NCBI RefSeq assembly: GCF_937936315.1
Contig: NZ_CALGWU010000041.1
Location: 70,938-134,937 of the forward strand
Source: an uncultured Capnocytophaga sp.
GTDB lineage: Bacteria > Bacteroidota > Bacteroidia > Flavobacteriales > Flavobacteriaceae
Direction of reading: 5' to 3'
Length of the DNA: 64,000 nucleotides
In this document: in pieces, positions 33,099-41,588 of the stretch
How the letters are laid out: each line of letters opens with the position of its first letter
Numbering within the stretch: the first letter of the stretch is position 1
Notes under the pieces: model-generated
What the model saw: the letters and a program-made list of their open reading frames with translations, nothing else
Databases searched by the model: none
Told to the model about the DNA's origin: nothing
Program-made: the position numbers and the translations under genes

Positions 33099-35303
33099 AT
33101 GACGAAATATACCTTACATAAGAACTTATATGGGCACAAGGCTTTGTACTTTTGCGCACTTCTACTTATCTGTTACTTATTACCTGCTACTTATTACCTA
33201 TTGCCTGCCCAAACGCTTCAAGAGATTTGGACTAAGGGCACCTTCTACCCTGAACGTATGTTCAACCTCAAAGCACTGAAAAACACCCCTCAATACACTG
33301 TATTAGAGTACAACCGCGAGAAACGCGCTCAGGAAATCAATCTCTACGATTTTGCAACGCTCACCAAAGTGCAAACCCTCTTTCAAACTAACGATAGAGT
33401 GAATCGCATTGAGGGTTACGAATTTACTGCCGATGAAAAAAAACTGCTTATTGCCACTCGCAAAGAGGATATCTACCGCCATTCATTTATAGCTGATTAT
33501 TTCCTATACGACCTCGCTACTGGCGACCTTAAAAAAGTGAGCGACAAACGCATACAAGTCCCCACTTTTTCACCTAACGGCAAACAATTAGCTTTTGTAT
33601 ACGAAAACAACCTCTATTTATACGACCTCGCTACTGGCGAAGAAACCCAAATCACTATCGATGGACAAAAGAATGCTATTATCAACGGTACTGCCGATTG
33701 GGTGTATGAAGAAGAGTTCGGGATTGTGAAACTCTTTGCTTGGAATGCCGATGGCAGTCAGTTAGCTTTTATACGTTCAGATGAACGCAAAGTCCCTGAA
33801 TTTTCAATGGACATCTACGGTTACGACCTCTACCCTACCCCTTATAAATTTAAGTATCCTAAAGCAGGTGAAGCCAATTCGGCAGTGAGTTTGCACATCT
33901 ATACTGTGGCTAACCAATCGGTAACTGAAATACCGCTCAACGCTTATTATATCCCACGTTTGCAATGGACAAACGACCCTCACAAACTCACAGTGCAGAC
34001 CCTCAACCGCCACCAAAACGATTGGCAGTTAGTGCAAGTGAACAGTCACACTAAAGAGACTGCTACTTTGGTAAAGGAAACCAGCGCTACTTATGTGAGT
34101 ATCAATAAGGATATACTATTTTTGCCTGATAATAGTTTCATTTACCAATCGGAAAAAGATGGATACAACCATTTTTACTATTGCAACGCCAAAGGAAAAT
34201 TGGTGCGCCAGCTCACTCGTGGCAACTGGGAAGTAACCGATTGTTATGGTTATGACCCTAAAACCCAACAGTTGTTCTATCAGTCTACCCAAATAGGTTC
34301 TACCCGCCGAGGACTCTACGCAGTGAGCCTCAAAGGCAAAGCCCCTCGCGCACTCTCTACGGAGGCAGGCACGAACAAAGGCACCTTTAGCGGGGATTTC
34401 TCTATGTATATTCACGCTTTTGCGAATGCCACTACCCCTCCGTGCTATACGCTGAACGACACCAAAAGCGGCAAACAACTCAAAGAAATCATTACCAATA
34501 CCGAATATACCCAGCGACTCAAAGCGTATAATTTGCCCGAAAAAGAGTTTATGGAACTGAAAACTGCCAAAGGCACTTTCAACGCTTATATGCTGAGACC
34601 TAAGGATTTCGACCCTAAAAAGCAATACCCCCTATTGATGTACCAATACTCAGGACCTGGCTCACAAGAAGTAGCCGACCAATGGTGGGATATGAACGAC
34701 TTTTGGCACGCATCGCTCACACAAAAAGGCTATATAGTGCTATGTGTAGACGGTAGAGGCACAGGTTACAAAGGCGCTGATTTTAAGAAATGTACCTATC
34801 AGCAATTGGGTAAATATGAAGTTGAAGATCAAGCCGATATCGCTCAGCTCGTAGGCAATTATTCTTATATCGACAAGAGCAGAATAGGAATATGGGGTTG
34901 GAGTTTTGGAGGTTTTATGTCGTCTAACTGTCTGTTTCAAAAAGGCGATATATTTAAAATGGCAATAGCAGTAGCCCCTGTTACCAATTGGCGTTTTTAC
35001 GACACTATTTACACCGAGCGTTTTATGCGTACCCCTCAAGAAAATGCCAAGGGTTACGACGAAAATTCACCCTTGTTTCACGCTGCCAAACTCAAAGGAA
35101 AATACCTGCTTATTCACGGTAGTGCCGACGACAATGTACACGTGCAAAACGCAATGGTGCTGATAGAAACTTTAGTGAGTTTGCAAAAAGATTTCGATTG
35201 GCTCATTTATCCTGATAAGAACCACGGAATTTACGACAACACTGGCAGCACACGCTTTCAGTTATACACAAAAATGACGAATTTTATTGAACAAAATTTA
35301 TAA
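33099..35303 (+). CDS. Dipeptidyl peptidase IV (S9B serine peptidase), secreted
   Basis: DPP IV removes N-terminal Xaa-Pro or Xaa-Ala dipeptides. The 734-residue protein has a signal peptide, an N-terminal beta-propeller (about residues 60-480, with GTADWVYEEEFG, the DPP IV Glu motif that binds the substrate N-terminus) and a C-terminal hydrolase domain with nucleophile Ser602 (GWSFGGF), Asp in HGSADDNVH and His in PDKNHGIY. The usual GWSYGG is GWSFGG here. Signal-peptide residues about 22-37 (ICYLLPATYYLLPAQ) come from a heptanucleotide repeat. The next gene is a POT peptide transporter 22 bp on, a fitting partner for dipeptide uptake. Confidence 0.94.
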   Translation: MTKYTLHKNLYGHKALYFCALLLICYLLPATYYLLPAQTLQEIWTKGTFYPERMFNLKALKNTPQYTVLEYNREKRAQEINLYDFATLTKVQTLFQTNDRVNRIEGYEFTADEKKLLIATRKEDIYRHSFIADYFLYDLATGDLKKVSDKRIQVPTFSPNGKQLAFVYENNLYLYDLATGEETQITIDGQKNAIINGTADWVYEEEFGIVKLFAWNADGSQLAFIRSDERKVPEFSMDIYGYDLYPTPYKFKYPKAGEANSAVSLHIYTVANQSVTEIPLNAYYIPRLQWTNDPHKLTVQTLNRHQNDWQLVQVNSHTKETATLVKETSATYVSINKDILFLPDNSFIYQSEKDGYNHFYYCNAKGKLVRQLTRGNWEVTDCYGYDPKTQQLFYQSTQIGSTRRGLYAVSLKGKAPRALSTEAGTNKGTFSGDFSMYIHAFANATTPPCYTLNDTKSGKQLKEIITNTEYTQRLKAYNLPEKEFMELKTAKGTFNAYMLRPKDFDPKKQYPLLMYQYSGPGSQEVADQWWDMNDFWHASLTQKGYIVLCVDGRGTGYKGADFKKCTYQQLGKYEVEDQADIAQLVGNYSYIDKSRIGIWGWSFGGFMSSNCLFQKGDIFKMAIAVAPVTNWRFYDTIYTERFMRTPQENAKGYDENSPLFHAAKLKGKYLLIHGSADDNVHVQNAMVLIETLVSLQKDFDWLIYPDKNHGIYDNTGSTRFQLYTKMTNFIEQNL
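33162..33210 (+). repeat. Heptanucleotide repeats inside the signal-peptide coding sequence of DPP IV
   Basis: Seven consecutive 7-mers, including CTTATTA CCTGCTA CTTATTA CCTATTG CCTGCCC, give a 7-residue period in the protein (YLLPATY YLLPAQ). A gain or loss of one unit would shift the reading frame. Confidence 0.65.
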
Positions 35304-35325
35304 ACAAACCTTAATTTATTAATAA

Positions 35326-36729
35326 ATGAATACAAACGTAGAAAATGAGAAGAAAAAGCACCCTAAGGGGCTTTATTTGGTGTTCCTAACAGGGATGTGG
35401 GAGCGTTTCAGTTACTATGGAATGCGCGGTATCTTGATGTTATACCTCACCAAAACGTGGCTTGAAGGCGGTTTAGCTTTTGATCCTGCCACCGCAAGTT
35501 TGATCTATGGTTTTGCCACCGGTCTCACCTATTTCACCCCACTGATTGGCGGATGGATAGCCGATAACTTCTTAGGACAACGCAAATCGGTGTTGTTAGG
35601 AGGATTTATAATGTTCTTGGGTGAGGCAGCCCTCTTCGCTTGGACGAGCCACGCAGGACTTTATTTAGGACTCTTCCTACTCATCATCGGTAATGGATTC
35701 TTCAAACCAAATATTTCAGCCTTAGTAGGAGGACTCTATGAATCAGGAGATAAACGCCTTGACTCAGCTTTCTCTATTTTCTATATGGGTATCAACTTGG
35801 GGGCTTTCTTAGCGCCTCTTATCACTGGACTCCTCACCGACAATATCTTTGCTTCAACCGCTATTGATCCTAACACGGGTGAAGTAGCGATGTCGTTTGG
35901 TTATAAATTCGGTTTTGGAGCAGCAGCTATAGGGATGCTCATCGGTGAATTGATATTTATTTTATTTGCACAGAAATATTTAGGAAACCTCGGTTTAAAA
36001 CCTAAAGGTGGCATGAAAAAAGCTGTAGAAGTTTCGGAAACTGAAGCCCACAAACCACTTACCAAAGAAGAAAAAGAGCGCATTACAGTTATCTTTATTT
36101 ACTTCTTCTTTGCTATCTTCTTCTTTGCAGGCTTTGAACAAGCTGGATCTTCACTAACCCTCTACACCGATAGTTACATTAATCGCGTGGTAGGTAGCTT
36201 TGAAATTCCTACCGCTTGGTTCCAATCAGTAAACCCATTGTTTATTGTATTGCTAGCGCCAGTATTTGCATCATTCTGGGGTACTAAAATGGGGCAACGC
36301 CTTACTACACCTTTCAAAATGGGATTAGGTATGATCCTTCTTGGGGTAGGGTTCTTCTTTATGCTCGGTGCCGTGTATGAGCGCGGTGGCGCTATAGGGG
36401 TAGACCCTAAAGATGTAGCTGTAAAAGCTAGCTTGGCGTGGTTAGTGCTTACTTACCTCACACACACTATTGGTGAGTTATGCTTATCGCCTGTAGGACT
36501 TTCTACCGTTACCAAACTTTCACCTCCTCGTTTAGCTGGTATCTTGATGGGAGTTTGGATGATGGCAGCCTTCTTTGCTAATGCTGCAGGAGGAATAATC
36601 GCTTCTTATGTAGAAAAACTCGGCGCGAGTGTAGTATTTGCAGGTGTATCAGGCTTTGTAATCCTCTGTGGTTTAACAATGATATTACTCAACAAAAAAC
36701 TCCAAGCAATGATGCACGGAGTAAAATAG
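35326..36729 (+). CDS. POT/PTR2 family proton-coupled peptide transporter
   Basis: The 467-residue, roughly 12-helix protein has the POT signatures: an ERFSYYGMRGILMLYL motif in helix 1 (ExxERFxYY-like, here MWERFSYYGMR), GGWIADNFLGQR, and FSIFYMGINLGAF (PTR2 motif). These transporters import di- and tripeptides with protons. It directly follows the dipeptidyl peptidase IV gene, so products made in the periplasm can be taken up. A terminator follows. Confidence 0.94.
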   Translation: MNTNVENEKKKHPKGLYLVFLTGMWERFSYYGMRGILMLYLTKTWLEGGLAFDPATASLIYGFATGLTYFTPLIGGWIADNFLGQRKSVLLGGFIMFLGEAALFAWTSHAGLYLGLFLLIIGNGFFKPNISALVGGLYESGDKRLDSAFSIFYMGINLGAFLAPLITGLLTDNIFASTAIDPNTGEVAMSFGYKFGFGAAAIGMLIGELIFILFAQKYLGNLGLKPKGGMKKAVEVSETEAHKPLTKEEKERITVIFIYFFFAIFFFAGFEQAGSSLTLYTDSYINRVVGSFEIPTAWFQSVNPLFIVLLAPVFASFWGTKMGQRLTTPFKMGLGMILLGVGFFFMLGAVYERGGAIGVDPKDVAVKASLAWLVLTYLTHTIGELCLSPVGLSTVTKLSPPRLAGILMGVWMMAAFFANAAGGIIASYVEKLGASVVFAGVSGFVILCGLTMILLNKKLQAMMHGVK

Positions 36730-36773
36730 TACGAGCCGTACAGGCACAAGCAGGTACGAACTATAATAAAAAA

Positions 36774-36801
36774 GCTGTTCTATTTTAGAACAGCCTTTTT
36801 T
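36774..36801 (+). terminator. Intrinsic terminator after the peptide transporter
   Basis: Stem GCTGTTCTA/TAGAACAGC with a very short TTT loop, then CTTTTTTATTT. Confidence 0.88.
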
Positions 36802-36918
36802 ATTTACCTATAAGTTTTTCTTCTGATTTTTCTTTTTTATATCAGAAATCTTTCGTAATTTTACCGCGATTTTTTGTAATTCCTAATTCCTATTTTCTAA
36901 TGACTAACAATAATAATT

Positions 36919-38310
36919 ATGACAAAATTTAGAACAGAATCAGACCTTATCGGTGATTTGCAAGTGCCTGCCGATGCTTATTATGGTGTGCAAACTCAGC
37001 GCGCTATCGAGAATTTCCGCATCACCGGCACTAAAATGGGTGACTATCCCGCTTTTGTAAAAGCTATCGGCTATGTGAAACTCGCTGCGGCTCAAACTAA
37101 TCACGCTTTGGGGTTATTACCCGATACACTCCTCAAACCTATTAGTGAGGCTTGTAAAGAAGTCATCGACGGTAAGTTCGACAGTCAGTTTCCTGTAGAT
37201 ATGATTCAAGGGGGAGCAGGTACTTCGGTGAATATGAATGCTAATGAAGTGATTGCTAACCGCGCTTTAGAGCTTATGGGCTATGAAAAAGGGGATTATC
37301 CGCACTGCTCACCTAACGACCACGTGAACCAATCGCAATCTACTAACGATGCTTACCCTACCACCGTGAAATTAGCGGTGATTATGATGAATAAATCTCT
37401 CATCAAGAAATTGCAATCACTCATCGAGGCTTTCCGCAAAAAAGGACAAGAGTTCGCTGATGTAATTAAAATGGGGCGTACCCAATTACAAGATGCAGTA
37501 CCTATGACTCTCGGTCAAGAGTTTGAGGCTTTTGCAGCCAACTTAGAAGAGGAAATCGCTCGTTTGCAAAGCAATGCCAATCTTTTCTTGGAAATCAATA
37601 TGGGAGGAACGGCTATCGGCACAGGACTCAATGCGCCTAAAGGCTATGCCAAACTATGCGCTGAGAACTTAGCAAAACTCACTGGCGATGCTTTTGTAAC
37701 TGCTGCCAACCTCGTAGAGGCTACTCCTGATACTGGTTCTTACGTGATTTACTCATCGGCATTGAAACGTATGGCGGTGAAACTCTCTAAAATTTGTAAC
37801 GACTTGCGTTTGCTCTCTTCAGGACCTCGTGCAGGACTCAATGAAATCAATCTTCCTGCTATGCAACCAGGTTCGTCTATTATGCCAGGAAAAGTAAATC
37901 CTGTAATCCCCGAAGTAGTGAACCAAGTGTGCTACAAGGTGATAGGCAACGACCTTACTGTTACTTTTGCTGCCGAGGCTGGTCAGTTGCAATTGAATGT
38001 AATGGAGCCTGTGTTGTGCCAAAGCATTATAGAATCAATCGTATTCTTAGAACGCGCTATTGATACTTTGCGCACTAAATGTGTGGAAGGCATCACTGCC
38101 AACCGCGAGGTGTGCCTCAATATGGTGAAAAATAGCATTGGTATTGTAACAGCTCTCAACCCACATATCGGTTATAAGAACAGTACCAAAATTGCCAAAG
38201 AAGCCTTACAAATAGGTAAATCAGTTTATGATTTGGTGTTAGCACACGGATTGCTCTCTAAAGAGAAATTAGATGAAGTGTTAGACCCTAAAAATATGCT
38301 ACACAATTAG
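36919..38310 (+). CDS. aspA: Aspartate ammonia-lyase
   Basis: AspA converts aspartate to fumarate and ammonia. The 463-residue protein aligns by eye throughout with E. coli AspA: VPADAYYGVQTQRAIENF, TNDAYPT, KMGRTQLQDAVPMTLGQEF, and the fumarase/aspartase signature GSSIMPGKVNPVIPEVVNQ. The phrase ICNDLRLLSSGPRAGLNEINLP is identical to that of AspA and separates it from class II fumarase. It lies after the peptidase and peptide transporter genes; fumarate from aspartate could feed fumarate respiration, as used by capnophilic bacteria (inference). A hairpin terminator follows. Confidence 0.95.
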   Translation: MTKFRTESDLIGDLQVPADAYYGVQTQRAIENFRITGTKMGDYPAFVKAIGYVKLAAAQTNHALGLLPDTLLKPISEACKEVIDGKFDSQFPVDMIQGGAGTSVNMNANEVIANRALELMGYEKGDYPHCSPNDHVNQSQSTNDAYPTTVKLAVIMMNKSLIKKLQSLIEAFRKKGQEFADVIKMGRTQLQDAVPMTLGQEFEAFAANLEEEIARLQSNANLFLEINMGGTAIGTGLNAPKGYAKLCAENLAKLTGDAFVTAANLVEATPDTGSYVIYSSALKRMAVKLSKICNDLRLLSSGPRAGLNEINLPAMQPGSSIMPGKVNPVIPEVVNQVCYKVIGNDLTVTFAAEAGQLQLNVMEPVLCQSIIESIVFLERAIDTLRTKCVEGITANREVCLNMVKNSIGIVTALNPHIGYKNSTKIAKEALQIGKSVYDLVLAHGLLSKEKLDEVLDPKNMLHN

Positions 38311-38337
38311 GTAATTAGCAAATTTGGAATTTAAAAG

Positions 38338-38366
38338 AGGCTGCTCATTATTTGGGCAGCCTTTTT
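38338..38366 (+). terminator. Intrinsic terminator after aspA
   Basis: Stem AGGCTGCTC/GGGCAGCCT followed by TTTT. Confidence 0.85.
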
Positions 38367-38404
38367 AGTTTTATTGAGGCTGTACGAAAAAGTTTTATTT
38401 ATGT

Positions 38405-38423
38405 GGGCGTTTGCAAAACGCCC
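38405..38423. repeat. Dispersed palindrome GGGCGTTTGCAAAACGCCC
   Basis: Copy of the 19-bp palindrome between aspA and the convergent helix-hairpin-helix gene. Confidence 0.7.
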
Positions 38424-38466
38424 GTACATAACATACTTCAAAGATTATTAATAATCAGAGTAATCA

Positions 38467-38511
38467 ACTTTGCCAAAGGTGCGAGCCGCACAGGCAGGGA
38501 ACTTTGGCAAA
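38467..38511. repeat. ACTTTGCCAAAGGT-type inverted repeat
   Basis: AACTTTGCCAAAGGTGCGAG, CCGCACAGGCAGGG and AACTTTGGCAAAC form an imperfect hairpin with the same arms and GTGCGAGCC core as 9073-9119. It lies at the end of the convergent leftward gene. Confidence 0.65.
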
Positions 38512-38520
38512 CTGTAGCGC

Positions 38521-39351
38521 CTATTCGATATACAAATACAACTGCAAGCGGGCAATCCGTTCTTTATCAAACCCTTCGATTTGCAAAAGGTCGTCAAAAG
38601 ATTTGATAGCACCGAGTTCTGAGCGCAACCCTACAATCTTTTTGCCTTCGCCGTATTTCACATAGGGTATTTTGCTCAGTTCATACATATTGAGCGCATT
38701 GATGTTCTTTTTCTCAATCACGGGAGCGGTTTGTACCTCAAAACGTTCGGCTACACGCTGGTAGACCTCTTTGTCAAGTCCGTATACCTCAGCTACTTGG
38801 TCGATATAGGTAAAGCCGTGCAGTTTGTCGCGGTATTTCAAGATGCGGTTAGAAAATCCCTCGCCTATGCCGTAGATTTTCATCAGCGCTTCGGCAGTTG
38901 CCGTGTTGATATCTTGTTTAGGAAAATGTTTAGAAGAGGCATACTCATAGTTATAAGCAGTTGTTTTGCGATTGTTCACCCAGTCGGGGAATTTGAAAGA
39001 AGGGGCAATCTTAGCGAGCAAACTATCCGAAACACCCGTTACTTGCTGGAATTCTCGAGCAGAATTTACATACCTATTCTGTGCGCGAAAGGCTTGCAAA
39101 CGGTCGATTTGCTCTGGAGTAAGCCCCAGTTTGAAGCCTTTATAATCGGTGATAAAATTAGGGTTAAAGGGATAGATGGTATCCTTTTTAAGGGCAGTTG
39201 CGATCGCCCTTAGTGAATCCATTTCGCGGTAGCCCAGCGTAGTTTCTACGGGAGTAAAAGTATGGCGGAATTCACAGTTGCGAAAGGCGAATTGCAGTGC
39301 GACAATAATAACGAGGAGCAGTATAACTCCTCGGGTTTGTTGGCGGTTCAT
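38521..39351 (-). CDS. Membrane-anchored helix-hairpin-helix protein (ComEA-related)
   Basis: The 276-residue protein has one N-terminal membrane helix (about residues 8-25) and several HhH segments: LTPEQIDRLQAFRAQNRYVNSAREFQQVTGV, INTATAEALMKIYGIGEGFSNRILKYRDKLHGF and LGAIKSFDDLLQIEGFDKERIARL. HhH domains bind DNA backbone; ComEA proteins bind incoming DNA in the periplasm. With three or more HhH units and no ComEC nearby, uptake is possible but unproven. It lies 19 bp after rlmB on the same strand, and the gap plus start carries CCTAACC-like heptamers. Confidence 0.85.
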   Translation of the reverse strand: MNRQQTRGVILLLVIIVALQFAFRNCEFRHTFTPVETTLGYREMDSLRAIATALKKDTIYPFNPNFITDYKGFKLGLTPEQIDRLQAFRAQNRYVNSAREFQQVTGVSDSLLAKIAPSFKFPDWVNNRKTTAYNYEYASSKHFPKQDINTATAEALMKIYGIGEGFSNRILKYRDKLHGFTYIDQVAEVYGLDKEVYQRVAERFEVQTAPVIEKKNINALNMYELSKIPYVKYGEGKKIVGLRSELGAIKSFDDLLQIEGFDKERIARLQLYLYIE

Positions 39352-39370
39352 TGGTGTTAGAGGTTAGGAG

Positions 39371-40108
39371 TTAGAGGCGTTGTTTGAGAACTTCGTACAA
39401 GAAGACGGCACAAGCTACAGAAACGTTTAGCGAACTGATATCGCCTACCATTGGCAATTTGGCTTTGCTATCTACTACCTTCAACACAGCAGACGATACA
39501 CCCACATCTTCAGCTCCCATCACAATAGCGGTAGGCACGGTAAAATCTTCGGTGTATAGCAATTGGTTTGTCTTTTCGGTCGCTGCTACTACCCTGATGC
39601 CACTGCCTTGCAGGTAATACACAGCATCTACGAGGTTTTCGACCTTGCAAATAGGTACGCGAAACACAGCTCCAGCCGAGGTTTTGACAGTATCGGCGGT
39701 GATGCTCACACTACCACGTTTAGGAATGATAATCCCTGAAACGCCTGTACACTCTGCCGTGCGGATAATCGCACCAAAATTGCGCACATCCGAGAGGTGG
39801 TCTAACACAAGAAAAAGCGGTGTGGCTCCGCTTTCGGTAACCGAAATCACCAAATCCTCAAAATTGTGATAATCTACGGGGGAAAGATTTGCCACTACCC
39901 CTTGGTGGTTTTTCTTGGTAAGGCGGTTCAGCTTCTCAACGGGCACATACTGCACTGGCACTTGGGCTGCTTGCAGTAGGGGCATTAACTCTTTAGACAA
40001 ACCACCTTGTAAGCCTTTTTGCAAAAAGACTTTATCGATGGTTTTGCCTGCTTTGAGGGCTTCTATCAGGGCACGAATGCCGTATATTTGGGTTTCTTGT
40101 TCTTGCAT
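39371..40108 (-). CDS. rlmB: RlmB-like 23S rRNA 2'-O-ribose methyltransferase (SpoU/TrmH family)
   Basis: The 245-residue protein has an N-terminal substrate-binding domain (YGIRALIEALKAGKTIDKVFLQ) and a SPOUT catalytic domain with motif 1 LDHLSDVRNFGAIIRTAECTG, motif 2 VMGAEDVGVS and motif 3 LPMVGDISSLNVSVACAVFLYE. RlmB methylates G2251 in E. coli; that target is inferred here. It has its own promoter and precedes the HhH gene. Confidence 0.93.
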   Translation of the reverse strand: MQEQETQIYGIRALIEALKAGKTIDKVFLQKGLQGGLSKELMPLLQAAQVPVQYVPVEKLNRLTKKNHQGVVANLSPVDYHNFEDLVISVTESGATPLFLVLDHLSDVRNFGAIIRTAECTGVSGIIIPKRGSVSITADTVKTSAGAVFRVPICKVENLVDAVYYLQGSGIRVVAATEKTNQLLYTEDFTVPTAIVMGAEDVGVSSAVLKVVDSKAKLPMVGDISSLNVSVACAVFLYEVLKQRL

Positions 40109-40156
40109 ATTGTAGTACGACTAGCGTTTATTTTTATGGTTATTCTAAATTTGTGG

Positions 40157-40187
40157 CAAAAATACTAAAAACTTCTTCTTTGTGCAA
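40157..40187 (-). promoter_or_regulatory. Promoter of rlmB
   Basis: Minus-strand TTG (40185-40187), 20-nt spacer, TATTTTTG (40157-40164). Confidence 0.65.
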
Positions 40188-40217
40188 ATGAATAATTTTT
40201 AAATAGTTCCCGAGCTA

Positions 40218-41003
40218 CTATTTTTCTTCTTTTTGGTAATACCGCACCCAATCTATGTACATTTTTACGGGCTTTTTGAAGGGTTTTACTTCTCCTACCC
40301 AACTGCCACCAAGTTGCATATCAATTAGCAGGTAGTAAGGTTCTTGTGCAAAAGGATATTGCCCTTCGGAATCTTTTTCGGGTATACGCGGGTAAGTGAG
40401 TGAAAGACTATCGTTTACATAAAGACGTACCGCCTCCTCATCCCATTCTACAGCATATACATTGTAATCAGTGGGGCAAATGGGGGCTGTTGCTGAGTGT
40501 TTGGGGTACTCCGTATTGCCTTTCTGAGTGTAGGGCGAATGTACGGTTTGGTATACAAAAGCATCGTGGTTGAGGCGCTCAAGAATGTCAATTTCACCTC
40601 CTTTAGGCCATTTAATACTTTGGGGAAGCATCCAAATGGCAGGCCAAGAACCTTGTACACCCTCTAACTTACAGCGCACTTCTATCCTCCCAAAAGTAAA
40701 ATACATCTTGCCTTTGGTAAAAACACCTCCGGTAATGTACTGATTAGGGTCGGTTTTGCGGTGTGGGTTGGGTTTGCCCGACAAAATGAGGTTGCCTTTT
40801 TTAATTTTAAACAGACTTTTGTCATCGCTCATTGTATTGCACCAATCAACCTTTTCACAACGGGGAATTTTAGACCATACAGCCGTTGAAAAGATATCTT
40901 TGCGATTAAAATCATCTTCCCATACCAATTGCCACGCAGTTGGGGTTTGCGAATAAGTTTTGGCAATAGTAACTAAAACTATGAATAATAATACTTTTTT
41001 CAT
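40218..41003 (-). CDS. Secreted glycoside hydrolase family 16 enzyme
   Basis: GH16 enzymes cut beta-1,3/1,4-glucans or galactans. The 261-residue protein has a signal peptide (residues 1-19) and the catalytic motif GGEIDILE (nucleophile Glu137, Asp139, acid Glu142), with GSWPAIWML before it and the C-terminal QLGGSWVG as in bacterial beta-glucanases. It is compact, with no extra binding domain. No SusC/D is adjacent, so it acts alone or with a remote locus. Laminarinase-like activity is most likely, but the substrate is not proven. Confidence 0.92.
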   Translation of the reverse strand: MKKVLLFIVLVTIAKTYSQTPTAWQLVWEDDFNRKDIFSTAVWSKIPRCEKVDWCNTMSDDKSLFKIKKGNLILSGKPNPHRKTDPNQYITGGVFTKGKMYFTFGRIEVRCKLEGVQGSWPAIWMLPQSIKWPKGGEIDILERLNHDAFVYQTVHSPYTQKGNTEYPKHSATAPICPTDYNVYAVEWDEEAVRLYVNDSLSLTYPRIPEKDSEGQYPFAQEPYYLLIDMQLGGSWVGEVKPFKKPVKMYIDWVRYYQKEEK

Positions 41004-41068
41004 TCCATTTTTATTAAAAGCCTACGAATTTTCACAAATTTTGGACTACATACTTCTTACCTCTTACC

Positions 41069-41389
41069 TCAACAAAACTCCCATTCTAATTGGTTTTTGG
41101 GATTTTCGGCTTCCCAATAGCGTTTCCACTGCTCTAAATCGGCAGTAATTTCGTGATAAACAGGCAGTTTTTTCAGGGCTCCACTGCGCATAAAAAGTAT
41201 TTTTATCTTGCGATGCCCTACATCCGATGAAAATATATGCCACATCGTATCATTGATATGAGGCTCCTGACCGGTATGAATGAAAAAAGCATCGTTGAGT
41301 GCCTCTATAAAACCTATATAGGTTCTGCACTTACTCGCCTCTACCATCGCGATATATTCTTTTTCTTCTTCAAAAGGAAAATCTTTCAT
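41069..41389 (-). CDS. Small acidic protein of unknown function
   Basis: The 106-residue protein starts at the ATG at 41389 (MKDFPFEEE); the longer frame passes through repeat-like sequence. It has no signal or membrane segment. Visible features are EALNDAFFIHTGQEPHINDTMWHIFSSD and a Trp-rich C-terminus (EQWKRYWEAENPKNQLEWEF). The order of a helix, then a D-MW motif, then a hydrophobic strand weakly recalls barstar-like inhibitors, but the match is not good enough to assign. It is between GH16 and a repeat cluster. Confidence 0.55.
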   Translation of the reverse strand: MKDFPFEEEKEYIAMVEASKCRTYIGFIEALNDAFFIHTGQEPHINDTMWHIFSSDVGHRKIKILFMRSGALKKLPVYHEITADLEQWKRYWEAENPKNQLEWEFC

Positions 41390-41452
41390 AATTATAGTCA
41401 AACAAAAATAAATTGTGAATAAATCGTAGCCCCCTGCCCGAAAAGTTTTATT

Positions 41453-41526
41453 AGTGCGGGCGTTTGCAAAACTTATTGGCGTGGGCGTTTGCAAAACTTA
41501 TTGGTGCGGGCGTTTGCAAAACGCCC
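41453..41526. repeat. Three 25-bp tandem units built on the GGGCGTTTGCAAAA palindrome arm
   Basis: Units begin at about 41456, 41481 and 41506. The first two read GCGGGCGTTTGCAAAACTTA-like and the last completes the full palindrome GGGCGTTTGCAAAACGCCC (41508-41526). It looks like local amplification of half elements. Confidence 0.75.
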
Positions 41527-41535
41527 CTACAGCAC

Positions 41536-41588
41536 TGACCCCTGATACCTGATACCTGATACCTGAAACCTAAATCCTGACCCCTAAC
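41536..41588 (+). repeat. Heptanucleotide repeat array overlapping the 3' end of the serine hydrolase gene
   Basis: CCTGATA three times, then CCTGAAA CCTAAAT CCTGACC CCTAACA. Read on the minus strand it supplies the last codons (MLGVRI, stop) of the serine hydrolase. Confidence 0.75.

Noticed and set aside
33147..33154. TACTTTTG box as promoter of the DPP IV gene
   Set aside because: It lies inside the signal-peptide codons, has no -33 TTG at 19-20 nt, and the next in-frame ATG would remove the signal peptide.
41069..41389. Barstar-type inhibitor
   Set aside because: Only a loose resemblance (EALNDAF..., NDTMWHIF) could be seen and no barnase-like partner is near, so it is left as unknown.
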